A DNA stretch of 7,674 bases from Bacteroidales bacterium (lineage in GTDB: Bacteria > Bacteroidota > Bacteroidia > Bacteroidales > VadinHA17). Of this stretch, positions 7,116 to 7,674 are shown piece after piece. The first letter of the stretch is position 1, and each line of letters starts with the position of its first letter. The stretch lies in the NCBI GenBank assembly GCA_012514255.1, contig JAAZAP010000267.1:1-7674 (forward strand). Reading direction: 5' to 3'. Made by a program: the position numbers and the translations under genes. The notes below the pieces were generated by a model. It was given only the letters and a program-made list of their open reading frames with translations. It was not told the DNA's origin and did no database searches.

Positions 7116-7293
7116 TCATCCCGTACTGGAAGCTTACTATTTGCACCGGCGTGAGGTTGGCTTTGGAACCGGCTTTTGCATCAGGAATAAGCTCCTTTAA
7201 CGGGATTTCTCCATACAAATTTAAGAAAAAGATAGAAGGAAACCGGTTTGCCTTCCTGAGAACTGACATATCCTGCCGGATATTCTTCAGCAT
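7111..7293 (-). CDS. Small unrecognised reading frame, possible gene or gene remnant
   Basis: A 60-codon frame opens at the ATG at 7293 and ends with TGA at 7111-7113, overlapping the candidate -33 box of the GH3 operon. The frame remains open upstream of the ATG as far as 7356, about 82 codons in all. By hand count GC at codon positions 1/2/3 is about 45/32/55 percent, a protein-like pattern. The product (MLKNIRQDMSVLRK at its start, SFQYGMI at its end) has no signal peptide and matches no family I recognise. It could be a small protein, the remnant of a decayed gene, or chance; function unknown. Confidence 0.25.
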   Translation of the reverse strand: MLKNIRQDMSVLRKANRFPSIFFLNLYGEIPLKELIPDAKAGSKANLTPVQIVSFQYGMI

Positions 7294-7348
7294 GCCGTTA
7301 ATGCAGAAAATTGTCCGTTGAAATTTTTCGGATGTAGGATGGAATTTG

Positions 7349-7361
7349 AGTGATGTTCACT
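7349..7361. repeat. Short inverted repeat upstream of alpha/beta-hydrolase gene
   Basis: AGTGA and TCACT are perfect 5-bp arms around TGT, ending 22 bp before the ATG at 7384 and touching a -7-like TAGTTTTA. It could be a regulatory site, but arms this short also occur by chance. Confidence 0.2.
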
Positions 7362-7383
7362 AGTTTTACAGATAATCTAAAAA

Positions 7384-7674
7384 ATGAAAAAAATACTGCT
7401 TCTCTCTGTTTTGTTTCTTACAGGATTGAGCTTAACCAGCCCTTGCCAGGCCCAGGGACAGATTTCACAGGAAAGGCCTGCATCGAGGATAGTCGAGGAT
7501 GGCGGAACGGGTCCATATTCTGCCATAATGCTTAGTGAAAGCACCTTACCGACCCATACGGTTTTCAGACCGGTAGATTTGACTCCTTTTGGAGCTAAAA
7601 ACAAGCTGCCTGTGCTTGCATGGGGCAACGGAGGCTGTGCAAATTCACCCGGGGGGCATATAAATTTTTTATCA
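7384..7674 (+). CDS. Secreted alpha/beta-hydrolase-like protein, partial (N-terminal 97 residues)
   Basis: The reading frame opens at the ATG at 7384, with an in-frame TAA only two codons upstream (7378-7380), so this start is firm; it runs open to the right edge. Residues 1-23 are a signal peptide (MKKILLLSVLF, likely cleavage after CQA). After a short linker come EDGGTGPYSAIM, TLPTHTVFRP and KLPVLAWGNGGCANSP, the last being the first core strand and oxyanion loop of a group of secreted alpha/beta hydrolases distantly like PET-hydrolase/dienelactone-hydrolase enzymes. The nucleophile elbow and the rest of the triad would lie beyond the edge. It is transcribed away from the GH3 operon; its substrate is unknown, though an esterase role would fit the neighbourhood. 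Cys21 lacks a proper lipobox (TSPC), so lipidation is unlikely. Confidence 0.8.
   Translation, partial: MKKILLLSVLFLTGLSLTSPCQAQGQISQERPASRIVEDGGTGPYSAIMLSESTLPTHTVFRPVDLTPFGAKNKLPVLAWGNGGCANSPGGHINFLS

Larger units (their letters stand above)
7002..7383. other. Divergent intergenic region between GH3 operon and alpha/beta-hydrolase gene
   Basis: This 382-bp region lies between two genes transcribed away from each other. It holds a candidate promoter for the minus-strand operon, an inverted repeat inside that promoter, a 10-bp word (ACAGATAATC) occurring at 7103-7112 and again at 7368-7377 close to the plus-strand start, a short inverted repeat at 7349-7361, and an unrecognised minus-strand reading frame. 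No convincing plus-strand promoter was found: TAGTTTTA at 7361-7368 resembles a -7 box, but no -33 box lies 19-21 bp upstream. Confidence 0.6.

Noticed and set aside
7350..7535. Plus-strand 61-codon frame starting upstream of the alpha/beta hydrolase
   Set aside because: The overlapping frame from 7384 has a clear signal peptide and family motifs and stays open to the edge; this frame does not.

Overview
The window looks like part of a carbohydrate-degradation locus from a Bacteroidota (Bacteroidetes) genome. The signs are a 1270-residue secreted glycoside hydrolase family 3 (GH3) enzyme with accessory domains, two secreted CE1-type esterases with N-terminal CBM48/E-set-like domains, a lipoprotein-type SGNH hydrolase, A/T-rich translation starts with little Shine-Dalgarno character, and one candidate promoter close to the Bacteroides -33/-7 pattern. 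This assignment is inferred from gene content; no rRNA or marker gene is present.

Layout, in order of transcription on the minus strand: a candidate promoter (about 7084-7115), then the GH3 enzyme (7001 to 3189), then a first esterase (3161 to 1962) after 27 bp, then a paralogous second esterase (1944 to 760) after 17 bp. The short gaps suggest one operon. After a 174-bp gap, an SGNH/GDSL-type lipoprotein begins at 585 on the same strand and runs off the left edge. On the plus strand, diverging from the operon across a 382-bp intergenic region, a secreted alpha/beta-hydrolase-like protein starts at 7384 and runs off the right edge.

Probable joint role (inference): every full or partial gene encodes an exported hydrolase. 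The GH3 catalytic core carries xylosidase-type signatures (EALHG, and Cys after the nucleophile Asp in TGDCGAI), and the insertion in its C-terminal half resembles CBM6, a family that often binds xylan. Together with two CE1-type esterases and an SGNH hydrolase, this suggests removal of ester side groups (feruloyl or acetyl) from xylan-type hemicellulose and trimming of xylo-oligosaccharides. The exact substrate cannot be settled from sequence alone. No SusC/SusD transporter pair, sensor or regulator lies in the window, so whether this is part of a full polysaccharide utilisation locus is unknown.

No tRNA, rRNA, CRISPR array, insertion sequence or clear intrinsic terminator was seen. The least ordinary points are the architecture of the GH3 enzyme (an inserted CBM6-like domain plus a tail of about 400 residues with Ig-like and concanavalin-like domains), the altered active-site positions in the paired esterases, an inverted repeat inside the promoter spacer, and two coding-like but start-less or unrecognised reading frames in the intergenic regions. 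I found no evidence for a clearly new class of biological system.
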